A program made the translations under genes and the position numbers. A DNA stretch of 15,594 nucleotides from JBICIG01 sp043101605. GTDB lineage: Bacteria; Planctomycetota; Phycisphaerae; Phycisphaerales; UBA1924. The notes under the pieces were generated by a model. The model was given only the letters and a program-made list of their open reading frames with translations, was not told the DNA's origin and made no database searches. The stretch is from NCBI GenBank assembly GCA_043101605.1, contig JBICIG010000100.1, positions 1 through 15,594 of the forward strand, written 5' to 3'. Of this stretch, positions 15,461 to 15,594 are shown in pieces; the first letter of the stretch is position 1, and every line of letters starts with the position of its first letter.

Positions 15461-15466
15461 ATTCTA
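15461..15466 (-). promoter_or_regulatory. Possible -10 element of gyrA
   Basis: Reads TAGAAT on the minus strand, five of six to TATAAT, 62 bases before the gyrA start. The hexamer 17 bases further up (GGGCTC) is not a recognisable -35. The remainder of the 196 bases between gyrA and the window edge is G/C-rich and shows no gene. Confidence 0.3.
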
Positions 15467-15594
15467 GGCGCGAACTCGCACGGGAGCCCGATTCCGAGGG
15501 GGTGGGAGGGGGGCGAAATCAGGGGCCGAATCGGCGGCGAAACCGGGGTGGTGGCGGGGCTTGAAAGCGGGCGGGCGTGGCGTGGGATCAGTCG

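Noticed and set aside
14067..15467. Second long plus-strand open frame opposite gyrA
   Set aside because: Antisense shadow; it covers the most conserved part of gyrA.

Overview
This window is about 15.6 kb of GC-rich DNA (roughly 68-70% by eye) from a bacterium that is most likely a planctomycete, probably of the class Phycisphaerae. The signs are a Pro-Ala-Pro variant of the PEP-CTERM sorting signal ending in four arginines, a GyrA whose quinolone-determining region reads NYHPHGES..YP, a standalone STAS protein, and an REP-like palindrome. The placement is inferred from family resemblance and was not checked by any search. The content is mostly chromosomal housekeeping. I see no insertion sequence, integrase, phage gene, CRISPR array, tRNA or rRNA.

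Layout, left to right. (1) 123-2147 (+) is a predicted outer-membrane lipoprotein joining a flagellar P-ring (FlgI)-like domain to HEAT-like repeats and an unrecognised C-terminal region. (2) 2335-6351 (+) is a long SMC chromosome-condensation ATPase with an acidic insertion in its head and an acidic tail, followed by a good hairpin terminator. (3) 6609-7328 (+) is a tryptophan-rich secreted PEP-CTERM protein. It converges on (4) 7455-8426 (-), class 1B dihydroorotate dehydrogenase (pyrD), with a strong GC hairpin between them. (5) The gap between pyrD and the next gene carries an REP-like imperfect palindrome. (6) 8623-9264 (+) is a fusion of TPR repeats to a YggX-type Fe(2+)-trafficking domain. 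(7) The next convergent gap holds an exact 16-bp match to the Pseudomonas-type parS sequence inside a perfect 28-bp palindrome. (8) 9372-10343 (-) is a DUF58 protein, divergent from (9) 10433-11299 (+), a secreted coiled-coil protein of unknown function. (10) The last block, all on the minus strand, is gyrA (15398-12675), a small STAS protein (12616-12272) and a LolD/MacB-type ABC ATPase (12140-11382), possibly one transcription unit.

How the parts may work together. The clearest functional theme is chromosome organisation: SMC, DNA gyrase subunit A and a candidate parS centromere site lie within 13 kb. In characterised bacteria ParB bound at parS loads SMC, and gyrase relieves the supercoiling around the origin. 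That suggests, but does not prove, an origin-proximal locus; no parA, parB, dnaA, gyrB, scpA or scpB is visible here. The other genes (pyrimidine synthesis, iron-sulfur protection, lipoprotein export, envelope proteins) show no shared pathway.

The items most worth a second look are the parS-like palindrome, the lipoprotein that places a P-ring domain in a non-flagellar setting, the TPR-YggX fusion, and the unusual SMC head insert and hinge.
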